Counted from the stretch's first letter, positions 8,580 to 18,279 are shown. The stretch is DNA of 64,000 nt from Thiohalocapsa marina (GCF_008632335.1 NZ_VWXX01000005.1:124001-188000); one strand, 5' to 3'. Notes: generated by a model from the letters alone, not told the origin. A program made the numbers and translations.

Positions 8580-10577
8580 ATGATACGCCTCACCGCCTCC
8601 AATCCCGCATCGCCCGGGCCTCGCTCCATCCTGGTGGTGGTCGGATTGCTGATGGCCGCCGTGGTCTTGCTTGGCATCACCGGCATGGTCACGTCGGTGG
8701 TGATCGCGCAGATCAGCGGTGGCATGGCGGCGGCAGTGAATCAGTCCGGCACCCTGCGCATGCAGTCGTACCGCATCGGCATGGCACTGGCCGGCGACGA
8801 GGGGCCGCTGCTAGAGCGCCAGGCGGCGGTGGATGGGCTGGCGAAGGAATTCGAGGCGCGTCTGTTCAGCGCGCGCCTGATCGACGCCTTGCCGGCGGTG
8901 GCCAGTGATTCGGTGCGGCTGGCCTACGAGCGGGTACGCTGGCGCTGGGAGCATGAGATGCGTCGGGCGCTGGCGGTATTCCTCGCCGCTGCGGATACCA
9001 TCGAGGCCGCCCCCGGGGGCGGTGCCTACCTGCGCCAGGTGGATGACTTCGTCGCCGACATCCACGGTCTGGTCCGGGTGCTGGAAGAGCGGGCGGAGCG
9101 CCGCATCCAGTTGCTGCGCTGGATGCAATCTATCGCGCTGGTGCTCGTCGTCGTAGTGGTGTCGGTCACCCTGGTGGTCGTGCGGCGACGGGTCGCGGCC
9201 CCGCTGGGGGCCTTGCTAGATAGTGCAGACCGGGTGCGATGTGGCGACTTCTCCGTTCGCACGCCGGTCACCGGCAACGACGAACTCGGCCGGCTGGGCG
9301 CCGCAATGAACCTGATGACCGACGGCCTGTCGAGGATCTACAGCGAGCTGGAACAACGGGTGGCGAAGAAGACCCTGGACCTGGCGCGGACCAACCAGTC
9401 GCTGGACCTGCTGTACCGGACCAGTCGGGCGCTGGAGAGCGGGCCGGTGTCGGAACCGGTGCTGCGCGGGGTGCTCGATGATGTCTGCAGGGAGCTGTCG
9501 CTGGAGCGGCTTGCCTTGTGCCTGCGCGACGGCTTTGCCCTGGCCGGCGTCGACTGCATTGCCACCGGCGATAGCCCGCGGCCGCAAGGGGGTTGCGCGG
9601 CGCGTGAGGACTGCGCCCTGTGCCGGGGGCCATTGCCCGCGGAGCCGATTGCCGGGCGTTCAGCCAAGAGCGGGGCCCGTGACCGCTCCTGCCAGGACTT
9701 TGCGGTGCGTGATCAGGCCCAGCACTTCGGTCTGTTGCGCGCGACGCCGGACTCCGACAAGGGCCTGCAGCCCTGGCAGATGCCATTGCTCGAGGCGGTG
9801 GCCGGCCATGCCGCGCGGGCGCTGAGCCTGCAGGCACGGATGAACGAGGGCCGCCGGCTGGTGCTGCATGAGGAACGCAGTATACTTGCGCGCGAACTAC
9901 ACGATTCCCTGGCGCAGTCGCTGTCGTACCTCAAGATTCAGGCCGCGCGCCTGGATGTGGCGCTGCAGGGGGCAACCAGCAATAGCAGCACCGGCAAGGC
10001 CGGGGCGGCCGACGCCGCACCGATCCTGGCGGAACTGCGCACCGGCATCAACAGTGCCTACCGGCAGCTGCGCGAACTGCTGACCACCTTTCGCCTGAAG
10101 ATGGACGGGCAGGGTCTGGGCTCCGCGCTGATCGCCACCGTGCGTGAATTCGGCCAGCGCGGGCATCTGGACATCGCCTTGCATGACCGCTTGCCCGCCG
10201 GGGTGCTGTCCGCCAACGAAGAGGTACATGTTCTGCAGATCGTGCGCGAGGCGCTGTCCAACGTGGTGCGGCATGCCCGTGCCACGCAGTGTCGCGTGGA
10301 ACTGGTGCTGCAGAGGGCGCTGCAGGGGGAACAGGCGCATGCCGACGCCGTGGTGACCATTACCGACGACGGCCGCGGATTCCACCCCCAGCCTCCGGGG
10401 CAGGGGCACTACGGCATGACCATCATGCACGAGCGGGCGGCGAGCCTGGACGGCAGCATCCGCATCGACAGCCAGCCGGGGTGCGGCACCGAACTGCGCC
10501 TGAGCTTCAGGCCGCGGCTGGGCCCGACGCCGACACCGACGCCGGAGCAGAAACAGAACGAGCAGCAGTCGCCATGA
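8580..10577 (+). CDS. narX: Nitrate/nitrite sensor histidine kinase NarX
   Basis: The 665-residue protein has two membrane segments (about 16-45 and 183-201) enclosing a periplasmic sensor domain. That domain contains a P-box, NQSGTLRMQSYRIG (residues 54-67), the nitrate/nitrite-binding sequence of NarX/NarQ. A HAMP linker follows (about 202-260), then a cysteine-rich central region with four closely spaced cysteines as in NarX. The HisKA_3 motif RELHDSLAQSL carries phospho-acceptor His441, and a C-terminal ATPase domain has N and G boxes (DDGRGF). The stop overlaps the narL start (ATGA). It is divergent from the nap operon, its likely target. Confidence 0.95.
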   Translation: MIRLTASNPASPGPRSILVVVGLLMAAVVLLGITGMVTSVVIAQISGGMAAAVNQSGTLRMQSYRIGMALAGDEGPLLERQAAVDGLAKEFEARLFSARLIDALPAVASDSVRLAYERVRWRWEHEMRRALAVFLAAADTIEAAPGGGAYLRQVDDFVADIHGLVRVLEERAERRIQLLRWMQSIALVLVVVVVSVTLVVVRRRVAAPLGALLDSADRVRCGDFSVRTPVTGNDELGRLGAAMNLMTDGLSRIYSELEQRVAKKTLDLARTNQSLDLLYRTSRALESGPVSEPVLRGVLDDVCRELSLERLALCLRDGFALAGVDCIATGDSPRPQGGCAAREDCALCRGPLPAEPIAGRSAKSGARDRSCQDFAVRDQAQHFGLLRATPDSDKGLQPWQMPLLEAVAGHAARALSLQARMNEGRRLVLHEERSILARELHDSLAQSLSYLKIQAARLDVALQGATSNSSTGKAGAADAAPILAELRTGINSAYRQLRELLTTFRLKMDGQGLGSALIATVREFGQRGHLDIALHDRLPAGVLSANEEVHVLQIVREALSNVVRHARATQCRVELVLQRALQGEQAHADAVVTITDDGRGFHPQPPGQGHYGMTIMHERAASLDGSIRIDSQPGCGTELRLSFRPRLGPTPTPTPEQKQNEQQSP

Positions 10578-11221
10578 CCGACCCCATCGAAACCCGGATC
10601 CTGATCATCGACGACCACCCGCTGTTCCGCAAGGGCGTGGCCGACCTCATCGGCATGGAGCCGGCGCTGCAGTTGGTTGGCGAGGCCGCCGACGGTGAAC
10701 TGGGTCTGCGGCTGGCGCGTACGCTGCAGCCGGACCTGATCCTGCTCGATCTGAACATGAAGGGCATGGATGGCCTGGCGGTGCTGCGCCGTCTGCGGGG
10801 TGATGACGAACTGGACGCGCGCATCGTCATGCTGACGGTGTCCGACACCGAGGCCGACGTGCTCGCCGCCCTGCGTGCCGGCGCCGACGGCTACCTGCTC
10901 AAGGACACCGAGCCCGAGGAGATGCTGGAACTGCTGCGCGGGGCCATGCGCGGGCGCCTGGTCATCAGCCCGCAACTGACCGAACTGCTGGCCCGCGCCC
11001 TGCGTGAGGGCGCGACGCCGCCACCGCCGGACCAGGCCGACCTGACGCCGCGGGAGCAGGAGATCCTGGCGCTGCTGGCCCGTGGACTGAGCAACAAGCT
11101 CATCGCCCGCGAGCTCGACCTGGCCGTGGGCACCGTGAAGGTGCATGTGAAGCACATCCTGAAAAAGCTCGGCGTCAGGAGCCGCGTTGAGGCCGCGGTG
11201 ATGGCCGTCAGCCTGACTTGA
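10574..11221 (+). CDS. narL: Nitrate/nitrite response regulator NarL
   Basis: This 215-residue protein has an N-terminal receiver (RILIIDDHPLFRKG; phospho-acceptor Asp59 in LILLDLNMKG; Thr and Lys in the conserved later positions). A C-terminal LuxR-type HTH follows (LTPREQEILALLARGLSNK ... VKVHVKHILKKL, about 150-205). The ATG at 10574 overlaps the narX stop, so kinase and regulator are translationally coupled. NarL/NarP-type regulators bind TACYYMT heptamers; a 7-2-7 pair lies 2.1 kb upstream in the divergent nap-narX gap. Whether it behaves as NarL or NarP cannot be decided from sequence. Confidence 0.94.
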   Translation: MTDPIETRILIIDDHPLFRKGVADLIGMEPALQLVGEAADGELGLRLARTLQPDLILLDLNMKGMDGLAVLRRLRGDDELDARIVMLTVSDTEADVLAALRAGADGYLLKDTEPEEMLELLRGAMRGRLVISPQLTELLARALREGATPPPPDQADLTPREQEILALLARGLSNKLIARELDLAVGTVKVHVKHILKKLGVRSRVEAAVMAVSLT

Positions 11222-11229
11222 AGACGCCC

Positions 11230-13092
11230 ATGGTCCGCAGCCTCATGCCGACGATCCGCCCACTGCCACCCCAGCTCATCAACCAGATCGCCGCCGGCGA
11301 GGTGGTGGAGCGCCCGGCTTCGGTGGTCAAGGAGCTGGTGGAGAACAGCCTGGATGCGGGTGCGACCCGCATCGAGATCGACATCGAGCGCGGCGGCATC
11401 AAGCGCATCCAGGTGCGTGACAACGGCGTCGGCATCGGCCGCGAGCAACTCGCGCTGGCCCTGTCGCGGCATGCCACCAGCAAGATCGCCAGCCTGTCGG
11501 ACCTGGAGTCCGTGGCGACCATGGGCTTTCGTGGCGAGGCCCTGCCCAGCATTGCCTCGGTCGCGCGCCTGGAGATCGTCTCGCGCACCGCAGACGAGCC
11601 CCATGGCTGGCGGCTGGCCAGCGACGGCAGCGAGCAGGCCGGTGCGCCAGCGCCGGCCGCCCATGCGCCGGGGACGACGGTCGAGGTGCACGACCTGTTC
11701 TTCAATGTGCCGGCCCGGCGCAAGTTCCTGCGCACCGAGAAGACCGAACTCGGGCATGTGGAACAGCTGTTGCGACGCATGGCCCTGGCCCGCGGCGAAG
11801 TGGCCTGGCGGCTGCAGCACAACGGCCGGACCGTGTTCGACCTGCCGGCGGGCGCCGCCGGCAAAGACGACTGGGCCACGGCCGGGGTCGGCCGCCTGCG
11901 GGCGCTGCTGGGGGAGGGCTTCGTCGCGCACGGCCTGACCCTGGACGAACAGGCGGTGGACCTGCGACTGCACGGCTGGATCGCCCAGCCGGCGTTTGCC
12001 CGCAGCCAGGGGGACATGCAGTTCTTCTATGTCAACCGGCGGCTGGTGCGCGACAAGCTGGTGACCCATGCGGTGCGCCAGGCGTATCAGGACGTGCTGC
12101 ACCACGGTCGGCATCCGGCCTATGTGCTGTTTCTGGAACTGCCGTCGTGGCAGGTAGATGTGAACGTGCATCCGGCCAAACAGGAGGTGCGCTTTCGCGA
12201 GGGTCGGCAGACGCACGACTTCCTCTTCCGGGCCCTGCATCGGCGGCTGGCGGCAGGGGTTGAGCCGATGCTGTCCGTCGGGTTGACCGCTGCCGCGACC
12301 ACCGGACCCTTGGCCCCGGCCGATACCCGCGATGCTGACCGGCCCGTAACGGGCCGCCCGGCTGCTGCATTCCGCGGCCATGCGCCGGCCATGCGCCCGC
12401 TGGACCTGCGCCTGCGGGATCAGCGCGCCGCCTATGGGGCCGGATTCCAGTTCCAGCATCCGTCGGGAGGCGACGGCCCCTCGACGCAGGGCGCCACGGA
12501 CGCTGGCGTGCCGCCGCTGGGGTTCGCCATCGGCCAGCTCAACGGCGTCTATGTGCTGGCACAGGTGGCCGATGGCCTGATCGTGGTGGACATGCACGCG
12601 GCGCACGAGCGTATCGGCTACGAGCGGCTGAAACGGGCCGTGGCGGAGGGCGAACTGCGGCGGCAACCGCTGCTGGTGCCGGTGGCGGTGCAGGTCAGCC
12701 GCGCCGAGGCGGAACTGGCGGAGACCCAGGCCGCGCTGTTGCGGCAGCTGGGGCTGCAGGTGGACCGCCTCGGCGAGGGCAGCCTGGTGGTGCGCGAGGT
12801 GCCGGCCATGCTGCACAACGCCGATGCCGAGGGGCTGTTGCGGGACGTGCTGGCGGACCTGGGTGCCCATGGCCACAGCGACCGGGTGCGCGAGGCGATG
12901 AACGCCATGCTGGCCACCATGGCCTGTCACGGCGCCGTGCGCGCCAACCGCCGGCTGACCCTGGAGGAGATGAACGCCCTGCTGCGGGACATGGAGCGCA
13001 CCGAGCGCGCGGACCAGTGCAACCATGGCCGACCCACCTGGATCAAGGTGTCGCAGCAGGAACTTGACAACCTGTTCCTGCGCGGACGCTGA
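11230..13092 (+). CDS. mutL: DNA mismatch repair protein MutL
   Basis: The 620-residue GHKL ATPase carries the MutL signature GFRGEAL and the N-terminal block INQIAAGEVVERPASVVKEL. The C-terminal dimerisation domain ends with the MACHGAVRANRRLTLEEMNA and CNHGRPTW blocks of E. coli-type MutL, and no DQHA(X)2E(X)4E endonuclease motif is visible. It therefore probably acts with a MutH-like or other nuclease. I chose ATG 11230; the ATG at 11245 (MPTIRPLPPQLINQ) aligns better with E. coli MutL and TTG 11218 is also in frame. It follows narL at once and abuts miaA. Confidence 0.96.
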   Translation: MVRSLMPTIRPLPPQLINQIAAGEVVERPASVVKELVENSLDAGATRIEIDIERGGIKRIQVRDNGVGIGREQLALALSRHATSKIASLSDLESVATMGFRGEALPSIASVARLEIVSRTADEPHGWRLASDGSEQAGAPAPAAHAPGTTVEVHDLFFNVPARRKFLRTEKTELGHVEQLLRRMALARGEVAWRLQHNGRTVFDLPAGAAGKDDWATAGVGRLRALLGEGFVAHGLTLDEQAVDLRLHGWIAQPAFARSQGDMQFFYVNRRLVRDKLVTHAVRQAYQDVLHHGRHPAYVLFLELPSWQVDVNVHPAKQEVRFREGRQTHDFLFRALHRRLAAGVEPMLSVGLTAAATTGPLAPADTRDADRPVTGRPAAAFRGHAPAMRPLDLRLRDQRAAYGAGFQFQHPSGGDGPSTQGATDAGVPPLGFAIGQLNGVYVLAQVADGLIVVDMHAAHERIGYERLKRAVAEGELRRQPLLVPVAVQVSRAEAELAETQAALLRQLGLQVDRLGEGSLVVREVPAMLHNADAEGLLRDVLADLGAHGHSDRVREAMNAMLATMACHGAVRANRRLTLEEMNALLRDMERTERADQCNHGRPTWIKVSQQELDNLFLRGR

Positions 13093-14097
13093 ATGGCCGA
13101 TCCGGCACCCGAACAGCCCGCGGAGGACGCTCGGCTGCCCCCGGCGATCCTGCTCATGGGTCCCACCGCCTCCGGCAAGACGGAGCTGGCGGTCGCGCTG
13201 CAGCAGGCGCTGCCCTGCGAGATCGTCAGCGTCGACTCGGCACTGGTGTACCGCGGCATGGACATCGGTACCGCCAAGCCGTCTGCGGAGGTGCTGGCCC
13301 GGGCGCCGCATCGGCTGATCGACATCTGTGATCCGGCGGAGGCCTATTCCGCCGCGCGCTTCCGTGATGACGCCCTTGCGGCCATGGCCGAGATCACCGA
13401 GCGCGGCCGCATCCCGCTGCTGGTGGGCGGCACCATGCTCTATTTCCGCGCCTTGCAGCAGGGCCTGTCGCCGCTGCCGGAGAGCGCTCCCGCCCTGCGG
13501 GCGGAACTGGCGGAACGCGCTCGTCGCGATGGCCCCGCGGCGATGCACCGCTGGCTGGCCAAGGTGGACCCGGACGCCGCCCGACGCATCCATGTCAACG
13601 ACCCCCAGCGGGTGCAGCGGGCGCTGGAGGTCTGGCTGCTGACGGGGCGGCCGCTGACAGACCTGTGGCAGGCGGCTGCCGCGCCGGCGATGCCCTATCG
13701 GGCACTGAAACTGGTGCGCTCCCCCCACGAACGTGCCGAGCTACATCGGCGCATCGCCCGGCGTTTCCAGGTCATGCTGGCCGCGGGCTTCGAGGACGAG
13801 GTGCGCGGGCTCCTGGCCCGCGGCGACCTGCATCCGGACCTGCCGTCCATGCGCTGCGTTGGGTACCGGCAGATGCTGCAGTACCTGCGGGGCGAACTGG
13901 ACCGCGCACAGCTGGCGGACCGTGCCATCGTCGCCACACGGCAGCTGGCCAAGCGCCAGTACACCTGGCTGCGTGCGGAGCCGGGGTGCCACTGGTTGTG
14001 GGATGCCCCCTCCGTGGAGGCGGCGGCCATTGATGCAGTGGCGGCCTTCATCGAGTCCGCAGACGCGGCACCGTTGTTCGCGCACGACAGACGCTGA
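13093..14097 (+). CDS. miaA: tRNA dimethylallyltransferase MiaA
   Basis: This 334-residue protein has the P-loop [14 protein letters not shown] (about 18-32), the substrate-binding [17 protein letters not shown] block and the conserved [11 protein letters not shown] and [10 protein letters not shown] motifs. MiaA adds a dimethylallyl group to A37 of tRNAs that read UNN codons, the first step of ms2i6A synthesis. The ATG directly follows the mutL stop codon, and hfq starts 73 bases after its end, which is the standard gammaproteobacterial arrangement. Confidence 0.97.
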   Translation: MADPAPEQPAEDARLPPAILLMGPTASGKTELAVALQQALPCEIVSVDSALVYRGMDIGTAKPSAEVLARAPHRLIDICDPAEAYSAARFRDDALAAMAEITERGRIPLLVGGTMLYFRALQQGLSPLPESAPALRAELAERARRDGPAAMHRWLAKVDPDAARRIHVNDPQRVQRALEVWLLTGRPLTDLWQAAAAPAMPYRALKLVRSPHERAELHRRIARRFQVMLAAGFEDEVRGLLARGDLHPDLPSMRCVGYRQMLQYLRGELDRAQLADRAIVATRQLAKRQYTWLRAEPGCHWLWDAPSVEAAAIDAVAAFIESADAAPLFAHDRR

Positions 14098-14170
14098 CTG
14101 CCGTGCTGTGCTATTTTGTCGGTCAGTGTCGTGACGACAACAGTCAATACAACAACAAGGAGTATCCATA

Positions 14171-14425
14171 ATGTCCAAGGGGCAAAGCCTCCAAGACCCG
14201 TTCCTCAATGCCTTGCGCAAGGAACGCGTACCGGTCTCGATCTTCCTCGTCAACGGAATCAAGCTGCAGGGGCAGATCGAGTCCTTCGACCAGTTCGTCG
14301 TGCTGCTCAAGAACAACGTCAGTCAGATGATCTACAAGCACGCCATCTCCACGGTTGTGCCGGCGCGCAACGTCAAGCTGCCGCCGGCGCAGGAGGGGGC
14401 GGCGGACACCCAGGGCAACGCATGA
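14171..14425 (+). CDS. hfq: RNA chaperone Hfq
   Basis: The 84-residue Sm-like protein starts [29 protein letters not shown] and carries the Sm1 block ([15 protein letters not shown]) and Sm2 block ([12 protein letters not shown]). These form the hexameric ring that binds sRNA U tails on the proximal face and A-rich mRNA on the distal face. The C-terminal tail is short. An AAGGAG site lies 8 bases before the ATG. A pyrimidine-poor 70-base spacer after miaA could hold its own promoter, as in E. coli, but I see no clear hexamers. Confidence 0.98.
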   Translation: MSKGQSLQDPFLNALRKERVPVSIFLVNGIKLQGQIESFDQFVVLLKNNVSQMIYKHAISTVVPARNVKLPPAQEGAADTQGNA

Positions 14426-14476
14426 TCCGCTGCGCATGCCTGCGCCCGCCGGCCAGCGCTGCCCGACGGGCCTGAC

Positions 14477-15928
14477 GTGTTCGAACGGCCCAGGTCCGGC
14501 GAGCGGGCCGTGCTGGTGCAACTGGCCGTGGGCCAGCCGGTAGAGCCCGACGCACGGCTGGAATTCCGCCTGCTCGCAAAGGCCGCCGGCGCCCTTGAGG
14601 TCGGCTGGCTGACGGGCTCGCGCGACACCCCGGATCCGCGGTTCTTCATCGGCCGCGGCAAGGTGGAGGAGCTCGAGTCCCTGGTGCAGGCGACCGCTGC
14701 GGAGCTGGTCATCTTCGACCATGCCCTGAGCCCGGCGCAGGAACGCAACCTGGAGCGTGTGCTGCAGTGCCGCGTGCTCGAGCGCAGCGGCCTGATCCTG
14801 GACATCTTCGCCCAGCGGGCGCGCTCCTTCGAGGGCAAGCTGCAGGTGGAACTGGCCCAGCTCCGGCACCTGTCCACGCGCCTGGTGCGGGGCTGGACCC
14901 ACCTGGAGCGGCAGAAGGGCGGCATCGGCCTGCGCGGTCCGGGTGAGACCCAGCTGGAGACGGACCGGCGGCTGCTGGGCAAGCGGATCGCGCTGCTGAA
15001 CCGCCGCCTGGCGCGGATCGAGACCCAGCGGGATCAGGGCCGCCGGGCGCGGGATCGCGCGGAGATCCCCACCGTGTCGCTGGTGGGCTACACCAACGCC
15101 GGCAAATCGACCCTGTTCAATCGGCTGACCCAGGCCGGGGTGTTCCAGGCGGATCAGCTGTTCGCGACCCTGGACCCGACGCTGCGCCGACTGGAACTGC
15201 CCGATGCACCGGCGGTGGTGCTGGCGGACACCGTGGGATTCATCAACCAGTTGCCCCACGAGCTGGTCGCGGCGTTCCGCTCCACGCTGCGGGAGACCCG
15301 TGCCGCGGCGCTGCTGCTGCATGTGGTCGACGCCGGCAGTGCCCAGCGCAATCGGCGCATCGACGATGTCGATGCGGTGCTGGAGGAGATCGGCGCCGAG
15401 GAGATCCCGGTCCTGCTGGTGTTCAACAAGATCGACACCCTGGCGGCGGACGGCGCCGACGCAGGTGACCGGCAGGGCGGCGAGCACGCGCGTGAAGCGC
15501 TCGGCGAACTCGGGGACGGGCAGGGTGGCGATCAGCAGGCGACCGATGCGCCGATGGTGACCGCGCCGCGCATCGATCGCGATAGCGAGGGGCGCGCGAC
15601 CCGTGTCTGGGTGTCGGCCCAGACCGGTGCTGGCATCGACCTGCTGCTGCAGGCCATCGCCGAGCATTTCCGCGGCGCCTGTCGGCGGCAACGCTTCCTG
15701 CTCGGTCCTGGTGACGGCGGCCTGCGGGCCTGGCTGTACCAGCACGCGCGCATCCTGGACGAGGCGCCCACCGACCTGGGCGGCTGGGAGATCCGCGCGG
15801 AGCTGGCCGAGGCAGACTACCGGCGCAGTGTCGAGGGCCAGCCACGCTGGCAGGGGCGCCTGCGGCCGGACACGCCTCACCGCGGGGCAGATGCGCAGGC
15901 CGATATCGCCCACGCCGACCACGCCTGA
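14477..15928 (+). CDS. hflX: Ribosome-associated GTPase HflX with enlarged G4-G5 loop
   Basis: The 483-residue protein starts at GTG. The N-terminal HflX domain contains RFFIGRGKVEELE and GGIGLRGPGETQLETDRR, the family hallmarks. The G domain follows: G1 LVGYTNAGKSTL (about 201-212), G3 DTVGF, G4 FNKID (about 315) and G5 VSAQTGAG (about 377). Between G4 and G5 sits an extra stretch of about 50 residues rich in Gly, Asp and Ala (GDRQGGEHAREALGEL and after), which the usual 425-430-residue HflX lacks. HflX is known to split or rescue stalled ribosomes under stress. It lies between hfq and hflK as expected. Confidence 0.95.
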   Translation: MFERPRSGERAVLVQLAVGQPVEPDARLEFRLLAKAAGALEVGWLTGSRDTPDPRFFIGRGKVEELESLVQATAAELVIFDHALSPAQERNLERVLQCRVLERSGLILDIFAQRARSFEGKLQVELAQLRHLSTRLVRGWTHLERQKGGIGLRGPGETQLETDRRLLGKRIALLNRRLARIETQRDQGRRARDRAEIPTVSLVGYTNAGKSTLFNRLTQAGVFQADQLFATLDPTLRRLELPDAPAVVLADTVGFINQLPHELVAAFRSTLRETRAAALLLHVVDAGSAQRNRRIDDVDAVLEEIGAEEIPVLLVFNKIDTLAADGADAGDRQGGEHAREALGELGDGQGGDQQATDAPMVTAPRIDRDSEGRATRVWVSAQTGAGIDLLLQAIAEHFRGACRRQRFLLGPGDGGLRAWLYQHARILDEAPTDLGGWEIRAELAEADYRRSVEGQPRWQGRLRPDTPHRGADAQADIAHADHA

Positions 15929-15932
15929 GTGT

Positions 15933-15948
15933 CGCCTGCCGACAGGCG
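15933..15948. other. Small hairpin after hflX
   Basis: CGCCTG (15933-15938) pairs with CAGGCG (15943-15948) around a CCGA tetraloop, starting four bases after the hflX stop codon. There is no T tract. It may mark an RNA 3' end or a processing stop in the 238-base gap before hflK. Confidence 0.35.
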
Positions 15949-16091
15949 CCGACCAGCGAAAACCATCGCCGGCATTGCCCAGCTGCACGGCTGGCTTCTA
16001 AAATGCCGCGGCGCGTCCGGGCGAGCGAAACCGAGCCACGCTTGATATCGGGCCACGACGGTGGCACCTGAGCGGAGGAGAGCGGACAGGG

Positions 16092-16111
16092 AACGGCCCG
16101 GACGGGCCGTT
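16092..16111. other. 20-bp palindrome upstream of hflK
   Basis: AACGGCCCG (16092-16100) and its perfect complement (16103-16111) are separated by two bases, 55 bases before the hflK start codon. Flanking GGAC and GTCC can extend the pairing with a bulge. It could be an operator, or an mRNA hairpin between hflX and hflK. Confidence 0.45.
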
Positions 16112-16166
16112 GTCCGAGACACAGCCGGGACAGAACGACCCAAGTAACACGAGCGACGGAGATACT

Positions 16167-17351
16167 ATGGCCTGGAATGAGCCGGGAGGCGGCAACAAGG
16201 ACCCCTGGGGGGGTGGCGGCTCGGGGAATCAGGGCCCGCCTGACCTCGACGAGATCGTGCGCAAGCTCCAGGACCGGATCAGCGGTCTGCTTGGCAGTGT
16301 CAAGAAATCCGGCGGATCGGGATCCGGCGGTTCCGGCGGTGGGGCCGGCGGGTCGGGTGGCGGTTTCGGCGGTGACCTCAGCCTGCGCGTTATCGGCATC
16401 ATTGCCGGCCTGGCGTTCCTGGGCTGGCTATTCACCGGCATCTACATCGTCGCGCCGGCGGAACGCGGCGTGGTCATGCGCTTTGGTGCCTACACCAAGA
16501 CCACCGAGCCGGGTCCGCACTGGCACATCCCCTGGCCCATCGAGGCGGTGCAGATCGTCAACGTCGACGAGATCTCGTCGTTCACGCACAAGGCGGCGAT
16601 GCTGACCCAGGACGAGAACATCGTCGACGTGGAACTCACCGTCCAGTCCCGCATCCAGGACGCGGCCAATTACCTGTTCCAGGATCAGGCGCCGGAGAAG
16701 ACCCTGCGTGACGCCACCGAGACCGTGGTGCGCAAGACCATCGGTGGCAGCAAGCTGGACTTCATCCTGACCGAAGGGCGTTCCGCCGTTGCCGCGACCA
16801 TCCAGGAGCGGGTGCAATCGCTGATGGATGCCTACAAGACCGGCCTGTTGGTCACGTCGGTGAACATGCAGCCGGCCAAGCCGCCAGATCAGGTCAAGGA
16901 GGCGTTCGACGACGCCATCAAGGCGCGTGAGGACAAGGAACGCCTGGAGAACAAGGCCGAGGCCTACGCCAACGAGATCCTGCCCCAGGCACGCGGTGAG
17001 GCCGCTCGCGCCATCGCCGAGGCCAAGGCCTACCGCGATCGCGTCATCGCCGAGGCCGAGGGTCAGACGTCGCGCTTCACCGCCGTGCTGGCGGAATACG
17101 AGAAGGCTCCGGTAGTCACCCGCGAGCGTCTCTACATCGAGACCATGGAAGGGGTGCTGGGGCAGAACAACCTGGTGCTGCTGGACGTACCCGAGGGAAA
17201 CAGCCTGATGTACCTGCCGCTGGACCAGATCCTCAAGCAGACACCGGCGCCCCAGGCCAAGACCACCATGCTGCAAGCCGGTGAGGGTATGACCACCGAT
17301 ACCGTGCCGACAACCATCCGCGACACGTCGCGCGAGCGGAGGAGCCGTTAA
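16167..17351 (+). CDS. hflK: FtsH protease modulator HflK
   Basis: The 394-residue protein starts MAWNEPGGGNKDPWGGGG, the conserved HflK opening, with GGAG seven bases upstream. An in-frame ATG at 16110 would add 19 unlike residues. A Gly/Ser-rich segment precedes one membrane segment (about 80-100), then the SPFH/band 7 domain and a coiled-coil region rich in Ala, Glu and Arg. HflK and HflC form the large periplasm-facing cage around FtsH and modulate degradation of membrane substrates. The stop codon overlaps the hflC start (TAATG). Confidence 0.95.
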   Translation: MAWNEPGGGNKDPWGGGGSGNQGPPDLDEIVRKLQDRISGLLGSVKKSGGSGSGGSGGGAGGSGGGFGGDLSLRVIGIIAGLAFLGWLFTGIYIVAPAERGVVMRFGAYTKTTEPGPHWHIPWPIEAVQIVNVDEISSFTHKAAMLTQDENIVDVELTVQSRIQDAANYLFQDQAPEKTLRDATETVVRKTIGGSKLDFILTEGRSAVAATIQERVQSLMDAYKTGLLVTSVNMQPAKPPDQVKEAFDDAIKAREDKERLENKAEAYANEILPQARGEAARAIAEAKAYRDRVIAEAEGQTSRFTAVLAEYEKAPVVTRERLYIETMEGVLGQNNLVLLDVPEGNSLMYLPLDQILKQTPAPQAKTTMLQAGEGMTTDTVPTTIRDTSRERRSR

Positions 17352-18229
17352 TGGATGACAGCAAGAAGATCCTGATCCCGATCGCCGTCGCACTGCTTGC
17401 GGTGATCCTGTGGGCCTCCACCTTCGTGGTCAAGGAGTGGGAAACGGCCATCAAGCTGCGACTGGGCGAGATCGTCGGTAGCGACTACGAGCCCGGCCTG
17501 CACTTCAAGGTACCGCTGCTGAACAACATCCTGACCTTCGATCAGCGTATCCAGACGCTGGATTCGCGTCCGGAGCGCTTCCTGACCATCGAGAAGAAGG
17601 ACGTCATCGTCGACTCCTACGCCAAGTGGCGTATCAACAACGCGGCGCAGTTCTTCCGCTCCACCGGCGGCGACAGTGCGCGAACGGCGCGGCTGCTGTC
17701 CGAGCGCATCAACACCAGCCTGCGTGACGAGTTCGGCAAGCGCACCATCCAGGAAGTGGTCTCCGAAGACCGCATGGAACTGATGAAACTGCTGACCAAG
17801 GCCGTGGACGCCCAGGCGGCGGAACTGGGTGTCGAGGTGGTGGACGTGCGGGTGAAGAAGATCGACCTGCCCCCGGAGGTCAGCGAGTCGGTCTACAACC
17901 GCATGCGGGCCGAGCGTGAGCGGGTGGCCCGCGACCTGCGCGCCAAGGGCTCGGAGGCGGCGGAGCGCATCCGTGCGGATGCGGATCGCCAGCGCACCGT
18001 CATCTTGGCGGACGCCTACCGTGAGGCGGAAGAGACCCGCGGTCGCGGCGACGGCAAGGCGGCGGAAATCTTTGCCGCCGCGTTCGAGCAGGACCCGGAG
18101 TTCTTTGCCTTCTATCGCAGCCTGACCGCGTATCGCACCGCCCTCGGTGCCGGGGACACCACCCTGGTACTGGCGCCTGATTCGGATTTCTTCAAATTCT
18201 TCAACCAACAGTATTCGACGCCCCGTTGA
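17351..18229 (+). CDS. hflC: FtsH protease modulator HflC
   Basis: This 292-residue protein has an N-terminal membrane anchor (about 8-24), an SPFH domain with the block AIKLRLGEIVGSDYEPGLHFKVP, and a helical C-terminal part (VARDLRAKGSEAAERIRADADRQR) typical of HflC. It partners HflK in the FtsH-HflKC complex. Its ATG overlaps the hflK stop, so translation is coupled. The gene is followed by a strong hairpin, the likely end of the hfq-hflX-hflK-hflC transcript. Confidence 0.95.
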   Translation: MDDSKKILIPIAVALLAVILWASTFVVKEWETAIKLRLGEIVGSDYEPGLHFKVPLLNNILTFDQRIQTLDSRPERFLTIEKKDVIVDSYAKWRINNAAQFFRSTGGDSARTARLLSERINTSLRDEFGKRTIQEVVSEDRMELMKLLTKAVDAQAAELGVEVVDVRVKKIDLPPEVSESVYNRMRAERERVARDLRAKGSEAAERIRADADRQRTVILADAYREAEETRGRGDGKAAEIFAAAFEQDPEFFAFYRSLTAYRTALGAGDTTLVLAPDSDFFKFFNQQYSTPR

Positions 18230-18250
18230 ATGCCTGAACCACGATGACCC

Positions 18251-18279
18251 CCAGCCCGGGCAGTTCTCGCCCGGGCTGG
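18251..18279. terminator. Terminator-like hairpin after hflC
   Basis: CCAGCCCGGGC (18251-18261) and its perfect complement (18269-18279) form an 11-bp GC-rich stem with a 7-base loop, 21 bases after the hflC stop. No T tract follows. The position suggests the 3' end of the hfl operon. The remaining 240 bases up to the next gene show no further feature I can support. Confidence 0.55.

Noticed and set aside
10891-13728. Very long open frame on the minus strand (945 codons)
   Set aside because: It lies opposite narL, mutL and miaA, which have clear family motifs. The translated product is rich in Arg, Gln, His and Gly without domains, as expected for a GC-rich antisense shadow.
14144-15988. 614-codon minus-strand frame opposite hfq and hflX
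   Set aside because: Composition is shadow-like and both hfq and hflX are certain on the plus strand.
16310-16380. Gly/Ser-coding tandem repeat in hflK
   Set aside because: A glycine-rich N-terminal segment is normal for HflK and needs no separate repeat annotation.
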